Below are positions 21,810 to 33,723 of a stretch of 64,000 nucleotides of DNA, piece after piece. The notes beneath the pieces are model-generated. The model saw nothing but the letters and a program-made list of their open reading frames with translations, was not told where the DNA came from and searched no databases. Each line of letters begins with the position of its first letter. Position 1 is the first letter of the stretch. The stretch spans positions 15,623,650 to 15,687,649 of the forward strand of contig NC_079887.1 of NCBI RefSeq assembly GCF_029227915.1, given 5' to 3'. This DNA comes from Hydractinia symbiolongicarpus. Its lineage: Eukaryota > Cnidaria > Hydrozoa > Anthoathecata > Hydractiniidae. The position numbers and the translations under genes are program-made.

Positions 21810-24496
21810 ATGAATTTAGAAAAAGTTATTTCAATGAATCTATTGTTTATAAGTTTTACACGTCTTTTTTTATGAAAATATCAAACATTTAATTTACATG
21901 TTTATATTTACGAGTTCAATGTTGATATTAAGCGCTTTTGAGATGCTGTTTGTTTCCGAAGAAAAGAAATTTTAGTTCCAATAACAATGCGATATCAAAT
22001 GCGCTATCTAACATGCTGTTAGCTATATGGCGAACAGCGCTGAGTTGTTTTCTCCCGCACGTTTCTCGTTTGGGGTTTGGTAACGTTCTATCGTTGGGTT
22101 GTAACGCTTTAATTATAAGTAGAACTAAGGACTCACAATCTTATTTCCAGTGAACCGCTATATACGCGCTTCAATTTTATTCTTACTTAGACAGTACTAT
22201 CAAAAGATTTACGTGGTTGAAAGTTTTCCTTGCTTATGGTTGATATAATGAGAGTTTTGCACACACGGTTTTAGTGTATTTATTTCTTGATGCGATGGAT
22301 ATATTCCCAAAAAAGGTCAAATGTTAATCCGCCCTGCGGTAGTAAGTAATTAATCTTAAGGAATTGATTATTCAAAGAAAAAAGGATTGTTCGTAGAAGT
22401 TAAATAAGCGCCTAGCACTAAACTTAGGAGTAGGCAAGGTTGCTTTTTTAAATAATTTTTTTGAGTATCAACATTTACTTCAGCGGGGCGTTTCGTTGAA
22501 GCATTACGATATGTTGGTGCATTACAACTCCGTCTCCAGGTCTGACCAAAAATAAGCATAAAAAGCCTTTGAATGTAGACAAATATCTACACATTTCCTC
22601 TACGGGAGGAGATGCTACTGGAGATAATGCAATATGGCAATGCACCCAACCTTGTCCCCAGGACTTTTTAGGCTTTTTATGTTTATTTTTAGTCAGGCCG
22701 TCCATAGGTAAGTGCTGAGCGCTTATTTAAGTTTTAAAGTAAAAAAATCATTCTATTATAGGAGGTACCTTACCAGTTAGAACTTTGATGAAAATCGTCA
22801 TTTTTAACCGACGATTTATTACGACCGGGGAGAGAACATTTTTAATATTATCTTTCGTTTTATTTTCTTCTTATTCATCTTGATGTTAGTTCGTCATTAA
22901 CATTTGTGTCAATTGTGGGTTTTTCCTATGTTGTTCACCATTTCGATGTCAATGTAAAAAATGAACAAAAGAAATTTTTTGGGGGAAAAATTTCGTCGGG
23001 TAAAAATTTCCATCGGCCATAACTGGTAATAGGCCAACAATTTCTTCGGTGAAAATTTCCGCCACTTGCCAAAAATTGGTCACTTTTGACAGACAGATTT
23101 TGCCGTCAATTAAATTACCACCTTATCCCTAGCAACAAACGCCCTGTGCCAAACGTAAGACCTTGCAAAATTAATCTATGTTTTGCATTATTGATAGCAA
23201 AGAAGGTAACAACGTTTTACACAAAGCAGGAAATCTGAAACATATCCAAATCGCACTATCAGGGTGCACAACTCATCTGGAAATCCAATCAAAGTGCTTT
23301 CAAGATCTCAAATTCACCCTGTTGAATAACCCTTGAACACAGAAGTACGCGATCCATTCATTCTTTGAGTTCAAAGGGTCAGCTATGCTAACGATTACGC
23401 TTGCATTTATGGGGCGCCATTTTTTGTCTTTCTTAGAATGATTAAAATGTTTGCATTGATTGATTGTAAAAATTTCAACGCTTAACCGTCTTTCTGTTCA
23501 ATATCTTAATTGACACAACGAACTGTGTCTTTTACTGCGAAAAGAAAACAATATGGCGTCCATTTGTTAAATAAGTGTCCCACAATGCAACCTGTTTTTA
23601 TGACACGTTTGTCACATTTGTCAAAGCCTTTCGAAACATGTATAGATTTAGATGGAAGTATGTATATATACCATATAGTAAAACAGTAAATTTTACAATG
23701 CCTAATTCACAAGTTTGAGCTCTGACTGAAAGATGTTTCCGCTTATAACACTTCCTGTCACAACAACGAAACATTATGGCAAAAGCGAAGGAGAGTCAAT
23801 TTACATGGGCTCTTTTCGTGCATTGTTTTCTGCTTTGACTAAATGCTCATTTCCGATTGGCACTTCACCATCCAATGAGAATTCTTCTTTTAGAGGTCAG
23901 AAGTTAAGAGTCAACAAGGTTCAAATTTTTCCTTTGTTTTAGAGTAATTTTTCTTTTTTCCTCTCGAAAGGTTAAACTTTCCATCAATGGAAAGGTTATC
24001 AATAATTTACTCATATACAGCATTGAAACAAGCTAGAATTGAAGCAAGCTAGATAGCTACAACGCCTTTTTTCTTAACAAAATTTAATCGGAGATATTCA
24101 AGACATTACAGTAAGAATCTTATTCTTTTCGTCATTATTTATTGTTACATTTACATAAGGGCCACAAATGATAAGCTCTACAGTTGTTTTTAGAAAGAAA
24201 CATGTCTTCTGAGTTTAAACTGAATTTTCTTGACTTTGTAGAATTTTTTTTCAAAATCTCTAGAACTTGACCACTACTACATACCTTTAAAATGCATTTC
24301 AGCAAAAATATTCCAGCTAAAAAGCTTGTGCTCTATGGCACCATAGTTAAAAACCTTCTGTGTATTCGAGTGGATGCGCGATACACGTTTGTTACAGAAG
24401 CTAACGATGCAATGTTTAGTTTTAAGCACCAAAAATCTAAACGAACTTAAGAAAGTAGGAAAATAAGTCATAACTTGAACCTTATAAAAGAAATTA
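21810..24496. other. intergenic between the paralogue pair, no gene seen
   Basis: Short frames (21938-22153, 22368-22705, 23733-23942, 24277-24525) overlap or have no motifs and are not supported. No third paralogue was found here. Confidence 0.45.
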
Positions 24497-25145
24497 CAGT
24501 ATACTCTCCAATTAGCGGACACCATCGGTGTATGACCACAGTGTCCGGCTAATTGGAAGTGTCCGCCTTTTGGAAAGTGTTACATTTTCAGCTGCAAATT
24601 AGAAAATAAAGCTGGTTTTTGTATCACAAAGGAAAAATAACAAAGTATAGTATTCCACATTATTTCAGTATTTTTCTTAATGTTTTTAAACACTAAGCAC
24701 TTTGCTGGTTCCAAACACTAAGCATTTTGCTGGTTCCAAACACTACCATTACGGCTAAAGTCATTGGGAAGCAATTTGGAAGTGGCTTATCGTTTTCATG
24801 GCCATGACAAGCTGATAAACTGGTTAATAAAGAAAATTGACGACATTAAGAGCAAGCTGGACAAATCTTTGAAATAAATGTTGGAAAAACTATTCATTTT
24901 TGTCTATTTTTCTTTGCTCGCTTTTGATTTTTTTGGACTGTCCACTAATTGGAGAGAAAAAAAACATATTTGCTCTTTGGTGCAAAAAATATTGCCCGCT
25001 AATTAGAGGGTCCGCTAATTAGGTGTCCGCTTTTTGGAAAGTTTTTTATGAGATTTTGACTAGAAAACGGTCGGTTTATGACCAAAGTGTCCGCTAATCA
25101 GAGGTGTCCGCCTTTTAGAGTGTCCGTTAATTGGAGAAAATACTG
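24497..25145. mobile_element. pogo/Tigger-like TIR MITE
   Basis: Flanked by TA at both sides (24495-24496, 25146-25147). The left end CAGTATACTCTCCAATTAGC is the near-complement of the right end (GTTAATTGGAGAAAATACTG). The subterminal motif GTGTCCGxTAATTGG recurs on both strands. CAGT ends with a TA target are typical of pogo-type Tc1/mariner elements. No intact transposase frame. A 25 bp tandem duplication lies inside. Confidence 0.78.
24688..24737. repeat. 25 bp tandem duplication
   Basis: AAACACTAAGCACTTTGCTG plus GTTCC repeated twice with one mismatch, then a partial third copy. Confidence 0.85.
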
Positions 25146-25231
25146 TATAATGAAAACCGTTTCTGATAACCTACATTACGCATTAAGCGAAAAAAAACTT
25201 TAAAATGCTAATGTTGTAACGTCAACTACAA

Positions 25232-25242
25232 TTTTCGTTTAG
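25232..25242 (+). other. 3' splice acceptor two bases before ATG (cis or spliced-leader)
   Basis: ATTTTCGTTTAG ends at 25242; the ATG begins at 25245. Identical core to the acceptor of the paralogous gene at 21576-21586. Confidence 0.55.
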
Positions 25243-25244
25243 AT

Positions 25245-25475
25245 ATGAATCCAATGTGGGCACTTATCTGGCTGTTAATTTTGGTCTTCGTTGGATGGGA
25301 GATAGCTTTCTTTTGTTGCTCGTGGTACGTATGCTGTTTACCATTCGAAGTTTGTATAGAAGCGCTTAAACCGTTAAACGAAATCTTATTAACTGGAGTG
25401 AAACTTCCACGTGCGTTTGCACGCCATATGATGAATGGAGAAAGTGGTTGGAATGCAGATTTGATGAAAGATTAG
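25245..25475 (+). CDS. short conserved-looking membrane protein, copy 2 of a tandem pair
   Basis: 76 residues in one exon. N-terminal hydrophobic helix (MNPMWALIWLLILVFVGW...), then the SWYVCCLPFEVCIEALKPLN core, an amphipathic GVKLPRAFARHM segment and a GESGWN end followed by six extra residues (ADLMKD) absent from copy 1. About two thirds of positions match copy 1 at 21597-21809. Differences such as E20/A21 in place of P/L show substantial age since duplication. Membrane-anchored small protein of unknown role; no family name assigned. Confidence 0.8.
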   Translation: MNPMWALIWLLILVFVGWEIAFFCCSWYVCCLPFEVCIEALKPLNEILLTGVKLPRAFARHMMNGESGWNADLMKD

Positions 25476-26288
25476 CAGATAATTTTTTTTAACAGTTGAA
25501 CTTGTAATTATTAGAATTTTAGAAGTTTCCAAGATTTTAAATCTTTTTCCTGATACGTCTTTCGAAGAGTGTCGATTTTTTGCAACGCAAAGTCACCAGG
25601 TATAGATGTAGGCCATGGTTCTCTTCTCCCAAATTTACGTTGTGGTTATATAAATTCCTGGCCCAACTCTCACAGCAAAAAAAAATACTCAGAAGTCATC
25701 GATTAGTCCCTTTTGTTTTTCTTTATATTCCTGCATGATCTACACACGGTTTTCATATATGCACCCGCATTAAAACCTGCTTTTTACCTCCCACAGCACA
25801 TCTTTTACTTTGCCTGCTTTATAATGCGAGGTTAAGCTGTCGGGATATCTCAGCAGACGTAGTGAAATTCTCTTGTGTGTAACTCAAACTTTAAGAAATA
25901 CTTACGGTTCAGGCATCTATCCTTTCGGGTTTCAAGTTCAACAAAAGATATAAAAACGGTATGTTTAACTTCATTAATCTGCTCATCTTATAAATATACA
26001 TCATATATGTGCAAAATATATTAAAACCTTACATTACTACGTGCAAAAAAGTGTTCACGAAAAGTATAAAAAGACCAGGGTGTACTACATGCTTACAACT
26101 AATTAAGAAATCAATTCTTTGGTACAATGTACGTATATGGAAAGCAAAAACTTGGGATATGAAAATAAAGTAAAAAATTAAAATGTAAATATGTAAATCG
26201 ATATATGTAATTCGGCATGATTCCCACGAAGACGTAAACAAAAGTTCGGTTTAAAAAAAGTAACAAAAATTGCTAACATTTATTATAC
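25476..26288. other. intergenic, contains 3' end of DUF1772 gene
   Basis: No gene seen; the minus-strand frame 26029-26241 has no motif. Holds the polyadenylation signal of the DUF1772 gene. Confidence 0.45.
26279..26284 (-). promoter_or_regulatory. AATAAA polyadenylation signal
   Basis: AATAAA on the minus strand only a few bases after the TAG stop of the DUF1772 gene, implying a very short 3' UTR. Confidence 0.6.
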
Positions 26289-26407
26289 CTAATTTGTTCC
26301 TTTAGCAATTCGGTACACACAGTATGCGAACGTTCCAATACCCAGAGCGGTTCTAAATCCGTGACGGTAGTTCCACTGCTGCAGTAAATTCCGAATGTGA
26401 GCTCCTC
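26289..26407 (-). CDS. DUF1772 gene, exon 3
   Basis: Encodes the C-terminal GGAHIRNLLQQW...AKGTN segment with the W-x3-H-x2-RT motif. Acceptor TTGTTTTAG at its 5' side. Confidence 0.88.
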
Positions 26408-29400
26408 CTAAAACAATAACAGATGGATTTTGCTACACAGCTGCTTCTTTAAAAAAAAACATATAATAAATAATACACTCAAGTAACGCAAAAATATATT
26501 GCAAGAAAAAGGTCTGGCTGAAGTTTTTTTGTTAAGCCAAAAATTTTATACCATGCATCTTCCGAGAGTGACCAGTAGAGTTTTGTTTTTGATTTCAATT
26601 CTGATTCCAAAAGCAATTCTAAAACAAGCCGCTAGTTATCCACATTGTCGTATGAAATCCACCTCTTAAAAAAATTAAACTATCCGCTCGCCTTGAATAA
26701 AACAGCTCTTCCTTGAAAGCCACACCCTGGCAAGCTTCCAGGAAAAACAAACGATTCTATAATTTGGGTGTTGAAACCGATAATTCTAGTGAATGTGTTG
26801 GTGAAATTAATCAATGCATCCACTTTTGGTGAATATTCATGTTTTGGTGATTGGGCAATTATACCTTCTATTTCTTATACCAAAATTATTACAAATGTCA
26901 AATAAAAAACAATATAAATTAGTTTGGGTACTCGCATCTCAGAGATTATTGTTTTCTCTGCATGCCAGTTGTTCTAAACATTTCGAATTTCTGTTCCTCT
27001 CCATACTACATCAAGGTGAAAATGTATTGTAAATTATTCTATGACAAGTCGATAAGGCCCGTGGAGAAATCCACCGAGGCAGGATAAAAATGAAAAAGAA
27101 GCGTCATATCAATTTTGATAACGTAAGAACCCATCCACAAAAAAATTATACTAATAATAATAATTTTAGTACTACTTCCTCCAGAAACCATATTATTTTT
27201 GTTCAAATAAATTTTGGGGAAAAAATCAGTTCCAACAACACTGATTTTAACAAAGCAAATTTAAAGAAGTCACACACCCATAATTATCATTTGATCTTTT
27301 ACAAGTGTTGAAATTTATAGTTTTAGATATTTTATAATTTTACTTGCAAGGTCTTTTGTTAGTATATTCCCTTAAAGGGAACCCGAGGTAGCTATAAAAT
27401 GACATTGAACTTATATTATAGAGCTTAAAAAGTTGGTTAGCAAGTCTTTAAATTTTGAAAACGCTCTTACGTTCCCAATATATTCGCATTTAAAGAATTT
27501 CAGTTATAATTATGCTGCATAAATTATGATATCATAATAAAGTAATAGAAAATTTGGACATTTTCTGTCATCAGTAATTATAAACCTGTAAGGGACGTGC
27601 ATTCAAACTTTATCAATGCATAGATATTATAAAGGTGAATTAACATAAATTTTTTTGCTAAAATGACACTCGTTTTCTCGTTCCAGGCCTCCTAATTTTT
27701 TGCTGACGACCCCATTTTGAGAAAAAATTTTCAGACAATCTGTAAGACAATAACAGATAATGTAAACGCTGCTTTGAGTTAAAGAAAAATTCTTGTGTGG
27801 TAGATAAAGCTATGTTTTGGAAAAAAAATCCAGACCAACTGCATGATAAAATCCTCCCCGAGCGACAGCAAACATATTTTTAAGTCCAGCCTTACCTTTG
27901 GTTTTACAGTCATCCTGATCATGCAGCTGATTATTGACAGGCATAATAATACCAAAAGTTATTGGTACATTTAATTCGCCAATTAATTGAGATAAGAGGA
28001 ATGGTAAATCTTCATTGTCAGTTCCACGAGTTAATAAGTAATGTCCAACAGCTGCTAAAACTCCTGCTCCATGTACTTTTGGCTACAAAACAACAAGTGA
28101 CAAAATAAGCTTTATTACTTTTTGTTTTTTTTTGAATATGTATTTTCCTATGCACTTTTCAGTTGACTTTTTTGTGCACTAAAAGAAGTAAACATAATTA
28201 ATAATACAAGTCAGGCAATACAGCACAAGGGGAGGGGGTTCCTATATGCACCTAAACATTAGGTTTAAGACGGTTTCACATTCAACCCTCTGTTATATTC
28301 TCCCGCTTTACAAAACAAATATTCTATGCATAACAAGAGAACTTTATATGACATTGGATTGCCAAAAAGGTAATAAAAATTTACATTATCTTTAATTAGG
28401 TCAAAACTCCCTAAAAAAGCCAATAATAGTAATAGACAGAGTACATTCCTCCATATTTGTGAGGCTAGCCATGTGATGAACTTTTTTATATGTGGGTGCT
28501 CAAACACGCGTGGGTGGTGGACAAGAAGCTAAGATATAATTCCTCTCTGCCCTAGAGAAAGTCTGTAAAACACAGCAAAATTTATTTGTTGCTGGCCCCT
28601 TACACTACTTGACAACAAGAAGCTCTGTATATAGTTATATACTTTGCATTGGCTAATGTTTGAAATTGAGTATGGGAACTTTTATAGTCAGAAAGTTAGG
28701 TAGTTCGAGAGTTAGTCAGTGGGCTACTATTGCCGTTGACCAATTGAAGATCCCCTTCTCCATCTGTAGACTTGTACATATTTGAAAAATTCACGTCAAT
28801 GCTGAATAGCTAGCTAGCTGTCTGGTATTACGCCATTAACAAAGCATAGGCTTTTTTATTTTTTATTTTACTTTCTGCATATACTTTTTTCTGTCTACAT
28901 TTTCAACTTTATACTTTTATCTGCTGGCAAGATTGCTGTTTTTCTCCTTTAGTCAATCGTGGCGCAACAAAGTGAAAGTGGTTTCATTTTTGTTCAGCTA
29001 GATTTGGGTTAAAATTTCTTGAAAATCTGTATGCCAAATGTGTCATAGTTCGACAACCCAAACTTTTTCATTTCTTTAGACGCACATTTCTATTTTGATA
29101 TTTAAACAACGCTTTGTGAAGGTTTGAAACAGTTAAAACAGTAAAACAGATTAGATTGTTATCTAATTTATTTAAATAAATTAAAAAATCAGAAATAAAT
29201 ATATTTTTTTTAGTATCCTGTATATACATAAAGCGTTCAAACAAACATAAGCTTCTTCAAGTTTACCTTTCTCACTTATTGCTGTCAAATTTAAGTTTGT
29301 GGTAAGGTTACGGTTACCCAAAAAATCTAATATATTTATTGACTTAGTTTGTCTTAGGTTGTTAGGTTGGCAATTCTTGTCTGTTTTAATTATTATTCAC

Positions 29401-30529
29401 ATTCTCGACAAACAGAGCATGCGGATTGTACAATTCGTGACGTTTTACACAGCGCTGCATATTCTCAAACCATATTTTCCTAAGAAACAGATAAGAATCC
29501 AGAAAAACCCTGTCTCCTAGTTAAAAGTGCCTTTATTAGACGTGTATTTAGGGTTAATATTTTCGTGCTATGTCATAAATCGTGGGGATTCCCTAAAACA
29601 AATAAGGCATTATATTTTAGTAGTTTCCTGGAATCCTTTACCCTTCAATTTAAATAGAAAATTTTTATTAGAAGTGAGTATGATTTAGTGTTGTAGTCAC
29701 CCCAACGTAATTTCACGCATCACCGGTTAAAATATTAAAAATAATAGGCTCTACGGAAAAGAACAAATACGACTTTCCATTTCGTTACCGTGAAATTTAG
29801 CAACTCTCCAACTCACCACTCGGCAACCACATAAATACCCAACTCCATGAATCGAAATTTACCTATTGTCTTTTAAGTTACAGTTGCAACGTGATGTAAT
29901 GGTTTGATTTTGAATCGAAGAGTAGTAACAATGAACAGAATAAAACAAAACTTCTAAATATAAACAACAGACTGCAAAAATCAAATATATATTTAAAAAA
30001 AAAGACTGACACTGAAACTGTTTTTAATAGAGAAGATAATTAGTTGACATAAACAATATCCTAAGAATCTTCAAATCAACATTATATATATAGCTAATTT
30101 CGTTCATGGGTCCTTCTTTTCTTGCCTGTCAGGATGTGTGCACTTTTACAGAATTTTGTAAACATTCGTAACTCATCTATAGCTAGCTAGCTGGGTGGGA
30201 GGAGGAGGCAAAGTAATTTACCTCCTCATCCCACTCCTCCTTTCCCAAAAAGAAATTTAACATAGGCAGAAGAAAGCCCTTAAACAAGTCAATTTGTACA
30301 TAATTAAAGCGTCGAACAGTGAATGATTCATACTTACAGCAAAATGGGATGCATGATGAAAATTTCTTTGCCAGTTTTGTAGGGAATGCTCTGGTTCATG
30401 ATCAAGATTTGCAGGGACTTCTACAGCGTTAATATACAAAGACTGACCAGCATAGAGACCTAATGCAGTCGTTGAAAAAACCTTTAATCCAAAAGCGATA
30501 CTTTCTTTGTTTAGTTCTGGAAGACTCAT
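26289..30529 (-). CDS. DUF1772 family multi-pass membrane protein, three exons (30529-30338, 28082-27896, 26407-26289)
   Basis: The exons join in matching phases (0, then 1) with GTAAGT and GTAAGG donors, giving 165 residues, the usual size of this family. DUF1772 (anthrone-oxygenase-like) hallmarks are present: LYAGQSLYINAVEVPA (25-40), W53 with a following His-rich stretch, PITFGIIMPVNNQL (104-117) and LLQQWNYRHGFRTALG (134-149). Four hydrophobic helices are expected, at about 10-35, 65-83, 95-113 and 143-160. Family members in fungi act as anthrone oxygenases in polyketide synthesis; animal members are uncharacterised, so the substrate is unknown. The chosen start (MSLPELNK) gives a family-like N-terminus; an in-frame upstream ATG at 30605-30607 would add 26 residues. 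No neighbouring pathway genes. Confidence 0.88.
27049..27085 (-). mobile_element. Helitron-like 3' tail, minus orientation (in intron 2 of DUF1772 gene)
   Basis: On the minus strand reads GGTGGATTTCTCCACGGGCC then TTATCGACTTG, matching the hairpin and near-CTRR terminus of the larger family at 60636-60663. Confidence 0.5.
27896..28082 (-). CDS. DUF1772 gene, exon 2
   Basis: Encodes helices 2 and 3 including the MPVNNQL motif. Acceptor TTTTGTAG, donor GTAAGG. Missed by a simple ORF search because it lacks an ATG near its start. Confidence 0.88.
30195..30234. repeat. GC-rich hairpin
   Basis: GTGGGAGGAGGAGG (30195-30208) pairs with CCTCCTCATCCCAC (30221-30234), 14 bp stem with one mismatch and a 12-base loop, in the first intron of the DUF1772 gene. 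Confidence 0.7.
30338..30529 (-). CDS. DUF1772 gene, exon 1
   Basis: Start ATG through SHFA at a phase 0 GTAAGT donor; holds helix 1 and the VEVPA motif. The open frame continues into the intron, so an unspliced reading would give an unrelated tail. Confidence 0.87.
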
Positions 30530-31464
30530 TTTGTTTTGATGAGTGAACCCAAGAGCGTATAAAAGTTGAACTTTCAACTTTCTATCAACAAAGTCGGAAA
30601 TCCACACGGTTTTTCGGACAAGGCAATTTGGACAAACACAAACCTCGTTTCACAGGGCTTTTAATCGGCGTTTCTAAAAAAGAAAGAGAGTCTTCATATA
30701 AGACACGTAGGATATATCCTTTTTTTAAAATAAATTTGAATGTACTTCAGATATAAAAGAGACAACTGAATGGGAGGTTAATTCCAGAAATTTTGGCATA
30801 TTTCTTGTTGCGCATTAGATTGATTAAAATCTTTCCCTTTTTTCTAAAATTTCGCTTTATGTTACGTTTCTTTTTTCTAAAATTTCGCTTTTTGTTACGT
30901 TGATGGTACATATCGCACGAAGGTATATCGCTGGACTTACATCACATGCAACTTTCGCGAGACTATTCGGATGGAACGCCTGTGTATTCCATTTTAGGCA
31001 GAGTTATCAGCTTAATTACCCCTGGACTAATACTCTCAGTTCAACTGGCTAGAATAGAGTTTCTATATCTAACTATTTTCGTCAGAGAAACCATAAGGGT
31101 AATGACGTGAGATAAAATCATTTGTTGACGCATAAAGAAGATTTATTTTAATTTTTTTAAACTTTGTTTTGCCATCGTTAATGCAGCAGTCAATATTGTC
31201 GCATCTTACTGATCAGCGAAGAAAACCTTGTTTTATCCTGACATTGCAGTTATAATCGATGAAGCCTATACCTCTGCATTTTTGAAGAGGTCGTCTGAAT
31301 ATGTTTTCTAGCGATGGTTTTTTACGACGCCTAAAGCTACGCTCAATCTGTTCTAAGGGCGGCAGAAATCATTGCCTCAACATACGCATGTGGAGTGCAC
31401 TCTCCACTAATACCCTTCCTTCCTTACCCATCTTATCTCTATCACAGGGTAAAACTTGCTATTA
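30530..31464. other. intergenic, no gene seen
   Basis: Putative promoter region of the DUF1772 gene. No additional gene supported; a 28-base stretch (TTTTTTCTAAAATTTCGCTT and onward) is repeated in tandem near 30838-30900. Confidence 0.4.
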
Positions 31465-31971
31465 CCCAGCCGACACACAACGTTATTGTAACGTTAGATT
31501 AACGTTAATTATTACGTTATCCTGACGTTAATGGTAGGTTGGTTTGGAAGGTTTCTCTAACGTAAAACGGTAACGTTGTGCTAACGTTAAGAGTTAACGT
31601 TAGGATTAAGTAACGTTACGTTGCATTAACGTTGACCTAACGTAATGGAACGTTGCATTAACGATAAACAACTTGAGGAATCACAACACAAAAAAAGTTA
31701 ATTATTTTGGTTAATTTTAATTTATTACTCACAGAATAAAGACTAAGGTATAATGCTAACAAAACTAAGATAAAATGAAAAAACCTACAGTACACTTAAG
31801 TGGATTAATTTGAAAAAGGCAGATTGGCGACAATTTATGTCAAATTAAAACACAGGAAATATTGTTGGTATGCTACTTTAAGAAAAAATAAATCACCGTA
31901 CCTAACGTTACCTAATGTAAAACCTGAATACAACGTTACTCTAACGTTAATATAATGTTTATGCGGCTGGG
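31465..31971. mobile_element. TIR element dense in AACGTTA
   Basis: Begins CCCAGCCG and ends CGGCTGGG, flanked by TA on each side. The palindromic-type motif (A)ACGTTA recurs at least ten times, concentrated near both ends, with an AT-rich middle. No open frame of note. Confidence 0.7.
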
Positions 31972-31973
31972 TA

Positions 31974-33035
31974 AGGGATATGTACTATTCTTCCAAGATA
32001 AGTAACCGAGCTTCTGTTCTGGGATTCGATGTGATTACCTGCTATTTGCTGATCGGTTTTCCAGCGGAGGTTTTTCGTGATATAGACCTTTTCATTTCAA
32101 TGTCGATTTGGTTGTTTGAGAAAGATTTAGCAAAATAACTGTCTTTTTTCAAACACACGCGATCGACATTTCTTATTCATTTTCCACCTTTTTTCCTCCA
32201 TCTTTATTGCAGTGGTCGGGACATAAATTTAGAAAGTATAGGAAGGTAACAATAACAATAATGTCAATAGTAAAGCTATTTGCTTCCGAGTTTTCGATTT
32301 CCTATTATAGTATAGTGTAAGAGGCTTGTGTCAAGAGTAAAGCTAGTTACTTCCGAGTTTTCTATTTCCTAGTATAGAACGGGTGTAAGAGGCTTGTGTA
32401 ATACTATTTGTAACGTACACTCAGTATAATTATATTAGGCCTCAAATAGCACACATAGCTTGATCATTACGAGTAAGTAACGCACTCAACGATACTATCG
32501 CATCCTGCGAAGCGAAAAACCTTCGTTTGGAACTGATGATCTATTATAAATCACCTAGAGCTTCAAATGTCTAAATGTGATGATTGGTACCTCTGCTCTC
32601 TGAAAGATGGGAAGCTGAGCTATTTTCTTCTTTTGTCTTGGGATTCGGTGAATTAGCTGATAATTGGTGATCATTTTTCTTTACAACTCTCTTTTGTTCT
32701 CCTTTTTCTTCTCAGGGTTGGCTTGCTTTGAACTGCCCTCTCAATCATACTGGCCAAAATTTCATCTCTGTTGCTTTCAGCGACCATTATTTTTTGCCTT
32801 GTTATCGTTGTTCTGACCACACTCTCATACTGTTCGGAACAAGAAAAAACACATTTGTTGATGAAATCGGTATTTTACCGGTCCGTGCATCACATTATGC
32901 GCGCGCGGCGAAGAACTAGTTTCATGCCTGCATTACTAAAAAACACCGTTTTGATTTCAGTAATTTATGGGGAAACGGATTTTTATTGGCTTAGTTACCC
33001 CTGAGAAAAAAAATAAAAAATTATAATGACATTAA
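31974..33035. other. intergenic, no gene seen
   Basis: Contains a 67 bp tandem duplication (32263-32400). Short frames 32728-33004 overlap and lack motifs. Confidence 0.4.
32263..32400. repeat. 67 bp tandem duplication
   Basis: Two diverged copies starting at 32263 and 32330, each with AGTAAAGCTA, TTCCGAGTTTTC and TGTAAGAGGCTTGTGT. Confidence 0.8.
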
Positions 33036-33719
33036 ACCTATTCGGTCCGGGGGGGAGGGGGTGGCGTTTTTTTTTAAAACTCTTTAATGCTATGTTGCAT
33101 GGCTACAATACTTACTGAGTTTCAATATTTATCTATTAGACACCTGCATGCAAAATGTTTAGGTCCCTTTCCTTTCAGAGGCTTTGATATTGGTTATTAC
33201 TCGAAACTACCCCTAAATATCTCCATGAAACTCTTATAATAGGAACAATATAGTAACTCTTGTTAGGATTATGTTTAGAACTTGAAACTTACAACACAAC
33301 CTTGCTTCATCAAGAAGAATCATTTTGTATGCTTTGGTCACGTGGGTAATTTCCTGATTTTCCGGATTATATCTAAAATCGGAAAAACCGGATTTTCGGA
33401 CAATATTTGGTTGTTTTTCATACGGTCTGTGTAAAAACCGAAAAATATGTTAAATAGCATTTATTTAGCTTTCAGAAACTTCAAACAGAACGTAAAAATT
33501 CGCTCTAGAACTAAAGTAATTGAATTTTAAGAGGATAGTATCATTTTTTAACAACTTTCAAGCTTTTGATGACGTCACAGAAAATGTGCTGACGTAAGCA
33601 AAAATTTATTGCTGCCATTTTGTTCCTTTTGTGACGCACTAGAAGTGTGCCAAGTTTAATTCAATTTGGAAAAGCCCCCCTGGTCATAATATGTTCGAAA
33701 ATCCCCGGACCAAATAAGG
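33036..33719 (+). mobile_element. piggyBac-like MITE, about 684 bp
   Basis: Flanked by TTAA (33032-33035, 33720-33723). Left end ACCTATTCGGTCC, right end CCCCGGACCAAATAAGG. Internal blocks ACTTACTGAGTTTCAATATT, TTTTGATGACGTCACAGAAA and CATAATATGTTCGAAA are shared with the copy at 42129-42848. Non-coding. Confidence 0.8.
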
Positions 33720-33723
33720 TTAA

